A stretch of 64,000 nucleotides of DNA from Nitrosomonas sp. (GTDB taxonomy: Bacteria; Pseudomonadota; Gammaproteobacteria; Burkholderiales; Nitrosomonadaceae), in NCBI GenBank assembly GCA_019745325.1, contig JAIETK010000008.1:186001-250000 (forward strand), read 5' to 3'. The translations under genes and the position numbers were made by a program. This document shows positions 16,920 through 26,452 of this stretch, in pieces (within the stretch, counting starts at the first letter, position 1; each line of letters opens with the position of its first letter). The notes beneath the pieces are model-generated. The model was not told where the DNA came from. It did not search any database and saw only the letters and a list, made by a program, of their open reading frames with translations.

Positions 16920-19373
16920 GTGGACAAGTTGTTTTGGCAATTGAATATTATTGCATTTGTAGCTGGCGCTTGTCTGCTGCAGCAACAAGCCGATTTGCCT
17001 GGAGTAAATCAGATTTGGTGGGTGTTGCCAGTCATATTGTCACTTAGATTGTTTTGGCGTTCGCAGTCAAAAATTGGTAATGCAATAAAAAGAGCCGTGA
17101 TTTTGATTTTTGCCGGGATGATTGGATTTACCTGGGCAGCTGGGGTTGCGCACTGGCGCTTATCCGATGGATTGGCAGAAAACTGGGAACGACGCGATAT
17201 TCAGGTAATTGGCGTGATTGCCAGTGTTCCCTCTCAGAATGAGTACGGTACGCGCTTTTATTTTGATATTGAAAAGACGATTACCGAAGATGCTGTTGTG
17301 CCTAAACATGTTGCTTTGACTTGGTACAAGGAGGCGCAATCGTACGACGTGCAATCACAAAACCCTGTGCTTCAAGCCGGCGAAAGGTGGCAATTGACCG
17401 TGCGGCTCAAACAGCCTCATGGCAGTGCAAATCCGCATGGTTTTGATTATGAAGTATGGGCATTGGAACGAAATATCCGGGCCACCGGTTACATACGAAA
17501 ATCCAATGAGAATAAACGCTTGGATGATATGGTTCCTAAACCTCGGTATTGGGTTGAAAGAATCCGTGAGAAAATTCAGCAAGAGCAAGGCCGATATCTT
17601 GCTGACCAGGCCTATGCCGGCATCTTGAATACATTGGCGACGGGCGATCAACATAGGATTCCGCGTGAGCAATGGCAGGTGCTGATACGGACCGGCACGA
17701 GTCACTTAATGGCGATTTCCGGCTTACATATCACCATGGTTTCCAGTTTGATTTTTGGATTGGTTTATTGGTTATGGCGCTGGAGTTCGTATCTGACATT
17801 GCGAATATCCGCAAGACGGGCAGCGGTTCTAGCGGGATTGATCGCTGCTTTTGGTTATGCGCTAATATCCGGTTTTGCTATCCCGGCACAGCGGGCATTT
17901 TGTATGTTAGCGGTGATGGCGATAGCGATCTGGAGAGGGCGGCAAAATTCAACAACCGGGATCTTGATGTGGGCATTGTTTTGGGTAGTTTTATTGGATC
18001 CTTGGGCGACTATTTCTCCAGGATTTTGGTTATCTTTTGGTGCAGTCGCTATCATTATGTTGATAACTGTCGGGCGTATCGGAAAATTTCATTGGTTGAA
18101 AGGATGGGTGCGGATACAGTGGGCGATTACACTAGGATTGATTCCTGTCCTTTTAGCTTTGTTTCAACAAATATCATTGGTGTCACCGATCGCTAATGCG
18201 ATTGCCATTCCGGTAATCAGTCTAGTAATCGTTCCACTGACTTTGCTGGCGATTATCCTGCCCTTCGAATTTTTGCTGTTTCTGGCGCATGACATATTGA
18301 TGATTTTGATGATTTTACTCAATTACATCAGTGACTTTCCTCAGGCGGTATGGTTGCAGCATTCCCCTCCGTTTTGGACGATAGCAGTAGCCGCGATCGG
18401 GGTTATTTGGCTGCTGTTGCCGGGAAGCCTCGGATTGGGATGGTTAAGAGGATTTCCGGCCCGCTGGCTAGGATTCATAGCAATGAGTCCGATGTTCTTG
18501 GTGCAATTGCCGGAGCCTAAAGCGGGTGAGTTATGGCTCACGGTATTGGATGTTGGACAGGGACTCGCAGTAGTCGCACGTACCGAACAACATGCGTTAC
18601 TGTTCGATACCGGTCCAAGATTAGGTGAAACGGATAGTGGGCATCGCATCATTATTCCTTTTTTATACAGCGAAGGGATACGGCGGTTGGATGTTTTGAT
18701 GGTGTCTCACGCCGATTCGGATCATAGCGGAGGCGCGCTATCGGTACTGGCAGGAATACCGGTAAAGAAAGTATATTCATCGCTAGATCCTGATCACCCG
18801 GTCCGGCAATACACTTTCAGCAACGATCTGTGCCATGCCACTCAAACATGGAATTGGGATAGCGTGCAATTTGAGGTATTGCATCCATTGAAACAGGATT
18901 ATCTCGAATTAAAGCGTGGTAATAATAGAAATAATTGTGTCTTAAAAATTACCACCGCGCACGGGAGTGTGCTGCTGCCCGCTGATATTGAAAGCAAGGA
19001 TGAACAGGCTATTCTTGCGAGAAGTTTTGAGGATCTAACGGCAACGGTATTGATCGCGCCGCATCACGGCAGCCTAACGTCATCCACCGATGCATTTGTC
19101 AAGACTGTAAATCCTGCGGTGACGATATTCACGGTTGGCTATCTGAATCGCTACGGCCATCCAAACAATGCGATTACGCAGCGTTATCACCGGTTAGGCA
19201 GTAAATTAATGAGAAGCGATCAAGATGGAGCGATTATGTTACGTTTTGCAGATCAACAATTAGTGGTTGATAGCTGGAGAAGGTCAAACCGGCGATACTG
19301 GCATCAGCGTTTTGCAGGCCATGTGGTTCCGAGGTATCAAATACCTGTCGATGCGGTAAAAATGCAATACTAG
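16920..19373 (+). CDS. comEC: DNA internalisation / competence protein ComEC (Rec2)
   Basis: The 817-residue inner-membrane protein has an N-terminal DUF4131-like region (about 40-170), a competence domain of many transmembrane helices (about 220-500, with SHLMAISGLHITM near 262), and a C-terminal MBL domain (about 535-790) with VLDVGQGLA and HADSDHSGG near 597. ComEC forms the channel for single-stranded DNA entry in natural transformation. The start is GTG at 16920, with GAAGAGG just ahead. It overlaps the 3' end of the converging histidine kinase gene by four bases. Pilus genes are not in the window. Confidence 0.95.
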   Translation: MDKLFWQLNIIAFVAGACLLQQQADLPGVNQIWWVLPVILSLRLFWRSQSKIGNAIKRAVILIFAGMIGFTWAAGVAHWRLSDGLAENWERRDIQVIGVIASVPSQNEYGTRFYFDIEKTITEDAVVPKHVALTWYKEAQSYDVQSQNPVLQAGERWQLTVRLKQPHGSANPHGFDYEVWALERNIRATGYIRKSNENKRLDDMVPKPRYWVERIREKIQQEQGRYLADQAYAGILNTLATGDQHRIPREQWQVLIRTGTSHLMAISGLHITMVSSLIFGLVYWLWRWSSYLTLRISARRAAVLAGLIAAFGYALISGFAIPAQRAFCMLAVMAIAIWRGRQNSTTGILMWALFWVVLLDPWATISPGFWLSFGAVAIIMLITVGRIGKFHWLKGWVRIQWAITLGLIPVLLALFQQISLVSPIANAIAIPVISLVIVPLTLLAIILPFEFLLFLAHDILMILMILLNYISDFPQAVWLQHSPPFWTIAVAAIGVIWLLLPGSLGLGWLRGFPARWLGFIAMSPMFLVQLPEPKAGELWLTVLDVGQGLAVVARTEQHALLFDTGPRLGETDSGHRIIIPFLYSEGIRRLDVLMVSHADSDHSGGALSVLAGIPVKKVYSSLDPDHPVRQYTFSNDLCHATQTWNWDSVQFEVLHPLKQDYLELKRGNNRNNCVLKITTAHGSVLLPADIESKDEQAILARSFEDLTATVLIAPHHGSLTSSTDAFVKTVNPAVTIFTVGYLNRYGHPNNAITQRYHRLGSKLMRSDQDGAIMLRFADQQLVVDSWRRSNRRYWHQRFAGHVVPRYQIPVDAVKMQY

Positions 19374-20818
19374 ATAGGCAAAGCAGCGATACGTTCCGCG
19401 GGAATTTCAATGTCATTGAAAATAATTGAAAAAGACGTTCCTGCGCCAGGTTCGCTGGCAACTTTGATTTTTAGTTTATTATTTTCAGCAGCGATTTTGA
19501 CAATCGATAAGCCTATGCCACTGGTCGCTTTATTGTGCATGGCTGCGCGTGGTGAATAAAAATATTCATTGAAAATATTGGGTAAGTCTTTGCTTTCGAT
19601 GCCTATGCCGTGATCAGTGATCGTAATGTGAGCGATATGATTTAATTCGTCGATTTCTGATGTAATTTCGACGCATGAGTTTTCATGTGAATAGGTGACT
19701 GCATTGGAAATGATATTTTCCAGCAAAATTCCCAGTTGATCGGGAATCACGTTGCATATGAAATTTTTTACGGAAAGATTCAGAGCGACCTGTTTGGAGT
19801 TGGCAACAGGGGTCAACTTTTCTATACATTTTTGCAATACAGTTTGAATTTCAACGGGTTCAAAAACCGCAGTATCAAGACAAGTATCCTTCAATCGTTC
19901 TAAACGCAACAAATCAAGAATTAAGCCTGACATATTTTTGGCTCGGACATCCATTTGTTCGAGTGCAGTAGCGACTTCTGTCGATGTCTCGCCAAGATAA
20001 CCATCCTTGATCAGATTAATTTTGCTGCGAATCGCATCAAGCGGGGATTTCAATTGATGGGTGATTAGTAATGCATATTGATCCTTTTCGACTTGCGCTT
20101 GATTGATTTGCTTATAAGCATCCAAGAGATGACGTTCGTGAGCGCGCACAATCAATGAAAGTCTTGAAACTACATACCAGACGATAATAAATAGCGTATC
20201 AAGAAAAAACATCCATAGCAGCGCGCTCTCTATTCGCTCGGATTCGAAAGAGAGGCGGCTGCTAATCAATGTTGAAAGGGGTGTTTGTGTAATAAAAAAG
20301 TTATCGACGAGGATTACGATTGTGTCCATAAAACAGACCAGTATCGTTACATACAGACTTTCTCTTGTTGAGAAAAAAATACACGCGAGGGCGATGTGTA
20401 GCACGTAGAAAAACGAAATGGGTGTGGTAGTGCTCCCGATATAATGAACCACAACCGATAAACAGAGCAGATCAACGATGATCTGGATCCACAGATTAAT
20501 AGAAGGTGAGTTATATTTACTGGGGCGGCAATGGTCTAAAGCGAATAGATAAGCAATATTAGCTACGATCAATACAACAATGATCGCGATGGGCCATTTA
20601 TTTTGATCACTGATACCAAATTGCGCCAAGGTATCGGATGCAGAAAGCATCAGGATTTCAAAAAAAACAAGTGTGACTATCAAAATCCAGCGAAAAGTGA
20701 TGAACCAGCGGATATTGCTGATTAAAACATCATCACTAAGCTTGAGCTTGTCTCCTTTGATTTCTAGCAGAATATTTTGATTACTCGGCTTATTCCAAGA
20801 AAACTCGGTAATTGCCAT
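19370..20818 (-). CDS. Membrane sensor histidine kinase
   Basis: The 482-residue kinase has six hydrophobic segments (about 30-210), a dimerisation domain with H-box ITHQLKSPLDAI (near 252-263), and a HATPase domain with NIISNAVTYS, DHGIGI and SGIGLSIVKIA. The putative phosphoryl His is in ITHQLKSP. It is encoded directly downstream (14 bases) of a receiver-only response regulator, so the pair is one two-component system. The N-terminal six-helix part has no recognised ligand domain. The signal is unknown. Confidence 0.88.
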   Translation of the reverse strand: MAITEFSWNKPSNQNILLEIKGDKLKLSDDVLISNIRWFITFRWILIVTLVFFEILMLSASDTLAQFGISDQNKWPIAIIVVLIVANIAYLFALDHCRPSKYNSPSINLWIQIIVDLLCLSVVVHYIGSTTTPISFFYVLHIALACIFFSTRESLYVTILVCFMDTIVILVDNFFITQTPLSTLISSRLSFESERIESALLWMFFLDTLFIIVWYVVSRLSLIVRAHERHLLDAYKQINQAQVEKDQYALLITHQLKSPLDAIRSKINLIKDGYLGETSTEVATALEQMDVRAKNMSGLILDLLRLERLKDTCLDTAVFEPVEIQTVLQKCIEKLTPVANSKQVALNLSVKNFICNVIPDQLGILLENIISNAVTYSHENSCVEITSEIDELNHIAHITITDHGIGIESKDLPNIFNEYFYSPRAAMHNKATSGIGLSIVKIAAENNKLKIKVASEPGAGTSFSIIFNDIEIPAERIAALPI

Positions 20819-20832
20819 GCGCTGTTAATCCG

Positions 20833-21222
20833 TTATGCAGCATTTCCAGGTTGCTTTAAGCGGTCATTAATAGTTGCGAGCAAACTCATCGGCTCAACGG
20901 GTTTTTCCATGATGCAGACCCATTCATGCGATCCATTTTCAAAATAGGGTCTAATCATATCGCCTAAAGACGTCAAAAAAATGGCTTGTATTTTTGGGAA
21001 ACGTTTATGAATTACTGCATAGGTTGTCAATCCTGAGTCCATCGACTCAACCATAACATCAAGAATAGCCAGATCCGGTCGCTTACTCTCGTCTTCCAAG
21101 GAATCGATGAACTCTTGCATAGACAAATAACTGTCAACATCGTAGCCGTTTTTAGTTAATATCCGTTGAACGGATTCTCGGATATCCGCATCGTCATCAA
21201 CATGTGCAATTTTTGGTGCCAT
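20833..21222 (-). CDS. Single-domain response regulator
   Basis: The 129-residue protein consists of one receiver domain: acidic pocket D9-D10-D11, phospho-acceptor D55 in LAILDVMVES, T84 in IFLTSLGD, and K107 in IMEKPVEP. There is no output domain, so it must act by protein contact or in a phosphorelay. It is the first gene of a pair with the histidine kinase downstream; the start is well placed behind AAGGAGAT. Confidence 0.9.
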   Translation of the reverse strand: MAPKIAHVDDDADIRESVQRILTKNGYDVDSYLSMQEFIDSLEDESKRPDLAILDVMVESMDSGLTTYAVIHKRFPKIQAIFLTSLGDMIRPYFENGSHEWVCIMEKPVEPMSLLATINDRLKQPGNAA

Positions 21223-21428
21223 AATAAATCTCCTTCGTTTTTAGTTTACCCCGATTTGAGCGGTCACTAGAAACCCCTTGCTAGTCGAGGTTATTGTACC
21301 CAATCATATCGCAGCGTGTGTGAAAAATATGTGAAAAATCGATATCGGCGCGTGATAGGAAAAAAATAGTCGGTTGCAAGAATTCCAGTTTTTTTATGGC
21401 AAATCTAGAAAACAGTAACAGTGTGTAA

Positions 21429-22163
21429 TCAAAATTTGTATCCACGGTGTAATGCAACGATACCTGCAGTCAGGTTGAAAAATTCTACGCGATCAAAACC
21501 GGATTGCTGCATGAGTTCCTGTAACTCAAATTGTGCAGGATGCATACGGATCGATTCAGCCAGATAACGATAACTTTCTGCGTCATTGGTGATTACTTTT
21601 CCCATCGCCGGGAGTATTTTGAACGAGTATGCATCATAGGCGGATTGCAAAGGTTTCCAGACTTTTGAGAACTCTAACACAATAATAACTCCCCCAGGTT
21701 TGAGAACACGCAGCATCTCTTTTAGCGCTATTTCCTTACGCGTCATATTTCTGAGACCGAAAGCGACACTGACGCAATTAAAATAATTATCCGGAAAGGG
21801 TAATTTCTCGGCATCGCACTGCGCAACAGGAGTCGGCGTGCCGTCGTCAATCATACGGTCGCGACCGATGGAAAGCATAGAATTGTTAATATCGGTTAAC
21901 CAGACTTCTCCGGAACTGCCTACTTTTTGTAAGAATAATGCGCTGAGGTCGCCTGTGCCACCAGCAATATCCAGCACTTTATCGCCCATTCTGACGCCGC
22001 TCGCTTGAATTGCAAATCGCTTCCATAAGCGATGAAGTCCCATCGACATTAAGTCATTCATCAAATTGTAGCGCTCGGCTACGGAATGAAATACTTCTGC
22101 AACTCTGCCGGCCTTTTCTTCTTCAGCAACAGTGTTAAAACCAAAATGGGTTGTTTTGCTCAT
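21429..22163 (-). CDS. ubiE: Ubiquinone/menaquinone biosynthesis C-methyltransferase UbiE
   Basis: The 244-residue class I SAM methyltransferase has the SAM motif [12 protein letters not shown], the block [11 protein letters not shown], and the conserved N-terminal THFGF and [18 protein letters not shown], all diagnostic of UbiE. It carries out the C-methylation of the benzoquinol ring of ubiquinone. Aerobic ammonia oxidisers depend on ubiquinone to carry electrons. It is followed downstream by the HK/RR pair with a ~200-base gap, so it is probably a separate unit. Confidence 0.96.
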   Translation of the reverse strand: MSKTTHFGFNTVAEEEKAGRVAEVFHSVAERYNLMNDLMSMGLHRLWKRFAIQASGVRMGDKVLDIAGGTGDLSALFLQKVGSSGEVWLTDINNSMLSIGRDRMIDDGTPTPVAQCDAEKLPFPDNYFNCVSVAFGLRNMTRKEIALKEMLRVLKPGGVIIVLEFSKVWKPLQSAYDAYSFKILPAMGKVITNDAESYRYLAESIRMHPAQFELQELMQQSGFDRVEFFNLTAGIVALHRGYKF

Positions 22164-22242
22164 AGTTAATTGATTTAAGATGATGTGAAGTGAAAAGTAT
22201 GATTGTGCGTGTGATTGATTAGTGAAACGGCCGATTCATAGA

Positions 22243-22626
22243 CTATTCGCTACCAGATTCCCGGCTGGCACCAGCTTCCGCTAAACGTTGTAGATAACGT
22301 TGCCACATTTTATCTTGATTCAATCCGTAGCTATATAGTAAATCCCAAGAATACAGTCCGGTATTATGACCATCGGTAAAATCGAGCTGTATGGCATAAT
22401 TGCCAACAGGTACAATTTTTTTGATGTTGATCATTTTTTTGCCGGTTTGCAGCACTTCTTGCCCTGGACTATGGCCGCATACTTCGGCAGAAGGTGAATG
22501 GACCCGCAAAAATTCGCATGAGTAATGAAAAATTTTTCCATCGGAGAAAGCGATATCCAATATTCTGGATTTTTGATGCAGCTTTATTTCTATGGGAATC
22601 GGAGTGTTTTTTGTCAAACCTGCCAT
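22243..22626 (-). CDS. DUF971 (gamma-butyrobetaine hydroxylase N-terminal-like) protein
   Basis: The 127-residue protein has the DUF971 features: PIEIKLHQKSRILDIAFSDG split across two strands, FLRVHSPSAEVCGH and NYAIQLDFTDGHNTGLYSWDLL (quoted in parts). This is a small single-domain protein related to the N-terminal domain of gamma-butyrobetaine hydroxylase. It sits 79 bases upstream of ubiE, a neighbourhood commonly seen in betaproteobacteria. A role in Fe-S or quinone metabolism has been suggested for such proteins but is not shown here. Confidence 0.85.
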   Translation of the reverse strand: MAGLTKNTPIPIEIKLHQKSRILDIAFSDGKIFHYSCEFLRVHSPSAEVCGHSPGQEVLQTGKKMINIKKIVPVGNYAIQLDFTDGHNTGLYSWDLLYSYGLNQDKMWQRYLQRLAEAGASRESGSE

Positions 22627-22755
22627 TTTAAAGTCTTTACGGATGATCTGATAACCGGTGCTTTATTGTAACAAACTGTGTCAATAATAGTTGACGGATT
22701 CGAGTAATAAGCACAACTAAATTATGCAGCAAGCCGATCGGCTTGCTGCTCCTCC

Positions 22756-22904
22756 TAAGGAAACGCTGATTAATTGACTATACGAGCGAAACACTTCGTT
22801 GCGCGGCACTCGCTTTCTCGCCTATCTTGTTGATATGTCTCGATTGCTGCGTTCCGTGCGCCTCTCGCTTCATCTCGTTCGTCGAATTAATCAGAGCTTC
22901 CTTA
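22756..22904 (-). repeat. Dispersed repeat family A, copy 1 (~149 bp, MITE-like)
   Basis: The ends are 20-base imperfect inverted repeats (TAAGGAAACGCTGATTAATT at 22756-22775 and its near complement at 22885-22904, three mismatches). The core on the minus strand contains GAGACATATCA and GATAGGCGA, shared with copies at 34356-34500 and 54380-54524. By eye it is about 80% identical to the copy at 54380. It lies 48 bases beyond the 3' end of smbP. It has no coding capacity beyond a short open frame, so it looks like a non-autonomous element. Confidence 0.85.
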
Positions 22905-22952
22905 TACAACCAATGCCATTGGATACTTTCTTCCTGTGCAAGTACCGCTTTT

Positions 22953-23309
22953 TTATTTCGTGATTGAAAGGCGCATTTGTTCGATGGCTTTTTCCATGTG
23001 TCGAGTCGCAGTCTCCGGATGATTTTGCTTGGCATTTTCAATCGCTTCGTTTAGGTGTTTAATGGATTCATTCAGATGTGGCGATGTATTGGTAAGTTTT
23101 TTTTCTGCAGCTTGTGCATGAGTAAGGCTTTCTTGCGCATATTCCAGCAGTGTGCTGGTATGACCCGCTTTACCGTGTATTTGAGCAGTTTCGGCGCGGT
23201 CGATTGCCTCGGTTATTAATGCAGTGGTTTCTCCAGTTGCTGCAACAGATTCATTAGCGGAAATAGGTGCGCTAATCAACATTGCCAATATCAATCCAAT
23301 TAATTTCAT
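22953..23309 (-). CDS. smbP: SmbP-like periplasmic small metal-binding protein
   Basis: The true start is ATG at 23309, preceded by AAGGAAA; the frame is open further upstream. The 118-residue protein has a signal peptide (about 1-20, MKLIGLILAMLISAPISA) and a mature helical region with repeated units such as GHTSTLLEYAQESLTHA, HLNEAIENAKQNH and ATRHMEKAIEQM. This pattern matches SmbP, a copper-binding periplasmic protein known from Nitrosomonas europaea. Seven His are spread over the mature region, fewer than in the N. europaea protein as I recall it. It supports the assignment of the window to a Nitrosomonas-like organism. Confidence 0.85.
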   Translation of the reverse strand: MKLIGLILAMLISAPISANESVAATGETTALITEAIDRAETAQIHGKAGHTSTLLEYAQESLTHAQAAEKKLTNTSPHLNESIKHLNEAIENAKQNHPETATRHMEKAIEQMRLSITK

Positions 23310-23340
23310 TTTGTTTTCCTTAGTTTTGCTATTAAAAGCG

Positions 23341-24117
23341 TTACGCCGCATGAGAGACCAATTTATTGAGCACTTGGTAGTTAACCCATCCATTTTCTGG
23401 ATTGCTGCCTGAGATTAGTTCGAATGGTCGGGTTGGTTCTCCCAGGTCTGATACGACTGTAGTTGCGCCGCTAAAGTTTTGCGAACGGGTATAGCCGCTG
23501 ACAGTAATGAGTGTGGGAAGGCTTGCCGCCAATGCCGATTTCAATCCATTTTCGGAATCTTCTATCGCGATGCATTGGTGTGCAGGCAAACTCAATTGAG
23601 TGAGTACCCAATGATAAATATCCGGCGCCGGTTTTTTTGAAGGAACAATGTCACCCGCACCGATAATATCGAACCAGCCGATGGATTCTTCGCCTAAAGT
23701 CGACTTAAGTAAGGCGGTGACATTTTCCATCGTGGTTGTCGTTGCGATAGCCAGTTTTATCTTTTCATGCCGCAACTCGCGGATTAATCTTGCCACGCCG
23801 GGCCGCAACGGGATATTTCCAGCTTCCATCAGCGATTCGAAATACTTGGTTTTGGTTTTGTGCAAACCTGCAATCCATTCGGCCAAATCATTTTTATCGA
23901 GAAGTGCGGGAGCATATTTCTCGATATAGTGACGAATTCGTTCTTTTCCGCCGGTAACCTGCAAAAGATCCCCGTAAAGGTCGACATCCCAGTTCCAATC
24001 GAGATCATATTGCTTGAATGCAGCATTAAATGCGATGCGATGACCATCTTGTTCGGTATCGGCGAGTGTGCCATCCACATCAAAAAGTACCGCTTGAAGT
24101 TTTTTGGTGGTATTCAT
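23341..24117 (-). CDS. cbbY: CbbY-type HAD phosphatase (xylulose-1,5-bisphosphate phosphatase)
   Basis: The 258-residue HAD-superfamily enzyme has motif I FDVDGTLADTE (Asp13, Asp15), motif II in IATTTT, and motif III/IV KKPAPDIY with IEDSENGL. The sequence LLQVTGGKERIRHY near 52-65 and the TT..MENV stretch closely resemble CbbY of Rhodobacter, which dephosphorylates the RuBisCO inhibitor xylulose-1,5-bisphosphate. It lies 31 bases upstream of the smbP start and 3 bases after the Sua5-type gene, 21 kb from the cbb operon. The HAD fold is certain; the exact substrate is inference. Confidence 0.88.
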   Translation of the reverse strand: MNTTKKLQAVLFDVDGTLADTEQDGHRIAFNAAFKQYDLDWNWDVDLYGDLLQVTGGKERIRHYIEKYAPALLDKNDLAEWIAGLHKTKTKYFESLMEAGNIPLRPGVARLIRELRHEKIKLAIATTTTMENVTALLKSTLGEESIGWFDIIGAGDIVPSKKPAPDIYHWVLTQLSLPAHQCIAIEDSENGLKSALAASLPTLITVSGYTRSQNFSGATTVVSDLGEPTRPFELISGSNPENGWVNYQVLNKLVSHAA

Positions 24118-24120
24118 CGG

Positions 24121-25161
24121 TTAAAGTTGTTCTCCTTGGTTATCAGAAAAATGAAAGCTTGCCCGTTGCAGCCGATCGGTGATCGCGAGCCATTGAACAT
24201 CATTTGGGGGTATCTCAACCAGTAAGTAATCAAATTCTGCCTGATCGAACCGGCGTAAATTCGCATAAAGTTGTTTGCCATATTGAATTGGATCGGCAGG
24301 CATGCGGAATTGCTCGAATGATTGATTCGCAGCTTGGGGTTTTTCGGTGTCTGACCACGTGATTGCCAGTATGCGCAAGTTTTGTGCGGCTAATGCGGTT
24401 GCTTGGTGCCACAGCTCTGTTGCGGAAAATAATCTTAGCGGAGTTGACGGCGCGTAGTGTGCGGGCAATGACCCGGACGAGCGGATGGTGCAGCGGGTTG
24501 AGATAGCGATTGGTCTTCCCAGTGCTTCCGCAAGCTCGGCGGGTGTAATTCCTCCGGGCCGTAAAATCAACGGTTCATGCTCATGAAAGCTTACAATCGT
24601 GCTTTCCAACCCTACTTCGCAGTCACCGCCATCAAGGATCATATCGACACTGTTTCCAAACTCCTGCTGGACATGCGCGGCGGAAGTCGGGCTGATCCGG
24701 CCAAATCGATTGGCCGACGGCGCAGCCAATGCTTTTTCCGGTCCCAGCGCTTTTAGCAAAGCCAATGCGGTCGGGTGCGCGGGTATGCGTAAGCCCACCG
24801 TATCTTGTCCGCCTGTTATGCAGTCAGAAATGTGGTGGCTACGTTGTAAAATAAGCGTTAACGGACCCGGCCAGAAGCGATCGGCTAGATCATAAGCCGC
24901 TGCCGGTATCGACTCAGCCCAATAAGCGAGGTCGGAAATTGACGCGATGTGCACAATCAGCGGGTGATCGAAGGGGCGTTGCTTGATTTCGTAAATCTTG
25001 CGAATGGCGGCGGGATTTGTGGCGTCGGCGCCGAGACCGTAGACGGTTTCGGTGGGAAACGCAACGGTGCCGCCTTCGCGTATTATCCGGGCAGCAGCGG
25101 TAATTTGTTCCGATTGACCGGGAAGTCGATTGGATTGTTGTTGATCTTTAAACGGATACAT
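24121..25161 (-). CDS. L-threonylcarbamoyladenylate synthase, Sua5 type
   Basis: The 346-residue protein has the YrdC domain (about 15-205, with GGTVAFPTETVYGLGADA split at 34-51, and KRPFDHPL-type KQRPFDHPLIVH) and the C-terminal Sua5 domain (about 215-340, starting SGSLPAHYAP). It makes threonylcarbamoyl-AMP for the t6A modification of tRNA. The extra Sua5 domain distinguishes it from the shorter TsaC. It is placed 3 bases before cbbY and may be co-transcribed with it. Confidence 0.93.
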   Translation of the reverse strand: MYPFKDQQQSNRLPGQSEQITAAARIIREGGTVAFPTETVYGLGADATNPAAIRKIYEIKQRPFDHPLIVHIASISDLAYWAESIPAAAYDLADRFWPGPLTLILQRSHHISDCITGGQDTVGLRIPAHPTALALLKALGPEKALAAPSANRFGRISPTSAAHVQQEFGNSVDMILDGGDCEVGLESTIVSFHEHEPLILRPGGITPAELAEALGRPIAISTRCTIRSSGSLPAHYAPSTPLRLFSATELWHQATALAAQNLRILAITWSDTEKPQAANQSFEQFRMPADPIQYGKQLYANLRRFDQAEFDYLLVEIPPNDVQWLAITDRLQRASFHFSDNQGEQL

Positions 25162-25215
25162 GTCGATAATTTCCGGCCATCAGTAAAAGTTGAGTGAATG
25201 CATAACGCCGGTCAT

Positions 25216-26388
25216 TTATTGCTGATTGTCATACCAATCATAGCCAAGCACACCTTGCAGGGTGCGGACAAAATAAAAGCATAGCCAATTGATTATAAAA
25301 TTCCGCCAGGAAAAAAATTTATTGTCAGCCGGGGTTACTGCGACAGATTCTTTCGTGATTGCGGTTCTTAAACTGATTCTTAATTCCGACGCGATATCTT
25401 GGTTTTCAATAAGAACATTGGCTTCACGCGCCAGCAGCAAACTAAACGGATCAATGTTGGAAGAGCCGACAGTGACCCAATATTGATCAATCACAGCGAC
25501 CTTCGCATGCAGATAGCTGCGGTTGTATTCATAAATTTTTATTCCCGACTTCAACAGATTTTCGTATAGCGCTTGGGTTGCATGATACTGCAAACGGTAT
25601 TCGATTTTTCCTTGCAATAACAGTTCAACGCTCACTCCACGCTTAACCGCATGCTTCAAAGCGTTGCTGAATTTTCTTCCCGGCAGGAAATAAGCATTTG
25701 CGATAATAATTTCTGTTTTTGCCTGGTTGATGGCTTCCAGATAAGCATGTTCGATATCATGGCGATGGCGCCAATTATCACGGATAACAAAAGCCGCTTT
25801 ATGATTTCCGCAACGTGCGTCGGTTGGCGCTACTACATCCGGCGTTATCCAGCGTTTTTTCAAGTGAGCCCAGGCGACCAGCATCCATAGATGCTTTATG
25901 GCTTTATGGATCTGTAATAGTAAGGGTCCTGTGACTGCAACCGCATAATCGAAGCGAGGCGTCAGATGCTCCGGATTATCCTCGTCATCGATGATATTAA
26001 TTCCGCCGATGAACGCGGTGTGAGCATCGATCATTACCAGTTTGCGATGCATTCGCCGCAACCGGTAACGGCCAAGTCTTGCAAAAATAAGTTCAGGTCT
26101 GAAAATCAGGATCTTAATACCGGCTTGCAACAGGCTGTTAATGGCTTCTTTGGACAAATTCTGTGAACCGAATCCATCCAGAAGCAGGTAGACGGTGACA
26201 CCGCGCTGCACCGCGCGTGTTAAAGCAGCGGCTATTTTGGTACCGACCGCATCCAATTCAAAAATATACGTCTCAATATGTATTTCAAAGCGTGCTGTTT
26301 CGATTGCGGCTTCGAGCACTGGAAAGTATTCTTCGCCGTTATGCAGTAACGAGATCTGATTGCCTTCAACAAAATGAAACTTTGACAT
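25216..26388 (-). CDS. Phospholipase D-type cardiolipin synthase-like protein
   Basis: The 390-residue protein starts at ATG 26388 (MSKFHFVEGNQI); an upstream TTG extends the frame but without support. Two PLD motifs are visible, HRKLVMIDAHTAFIGG (about 136-151) and HAKVAVIDQYWVTVGSSN (about 320-337), each with the HxK(x)4D core. It probably makes cardiolipin in the inner membrane, resembling the ClsB type that lacks N-terminal membrane helices. Whether it uses PG or another phospholipid is not shown. It is convergent with nothing and lies 8 bases after nadA. Confidence 0.85.
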   Translation of the reverse strand: MSKFHFVEGNQISLLHNGEEYFPVLEAAIETARFEIHIETYIFELDAVGTKIAAALTRAVQRGVTVYLLLDGFGSQNLSKEAINSLLQAGIKILIFRPELIFARLGRYRLRRMHRKLVMIDAHTAFIGGINIIDDEDNPEHLTPRFDYAVAVTGPLLLQIHKAIKHLWMLVAWAHLKKRWITPDVVAPTDARCGNHKAAFVIRDNWRHRHDIEHAYLEAINQAKTEIIIANAYFLPGRKFSNALKHAVKRGVSVELLLQGKIEYRLQYHATQALYENLLKSGIKIYEYNRSYLHAKVAVIDQYWVTVGSSNIDPFSLLLAREANVLIENQDIASELRISLRTAITKESVAVTPADNKFFSWRNFIINWLCFYFVRTLQGVLGYDWYDNQQ

Positions 26389-26452
26389 TGGCTGATAGTA
26401 GTTGCGGGTACGTGGTCGCAAAGTTCTCGCCGGTTGTCGCGGCAAAATCCGA

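Noticed and set aside
22778..23041. 87-residue open frame on the minus strand across repeat A, copy 1
   Set aside because: Covers the repeat and the smbP end in another frame; the similar frame in copy 2 is interrupted, so it is not a conserved gene.
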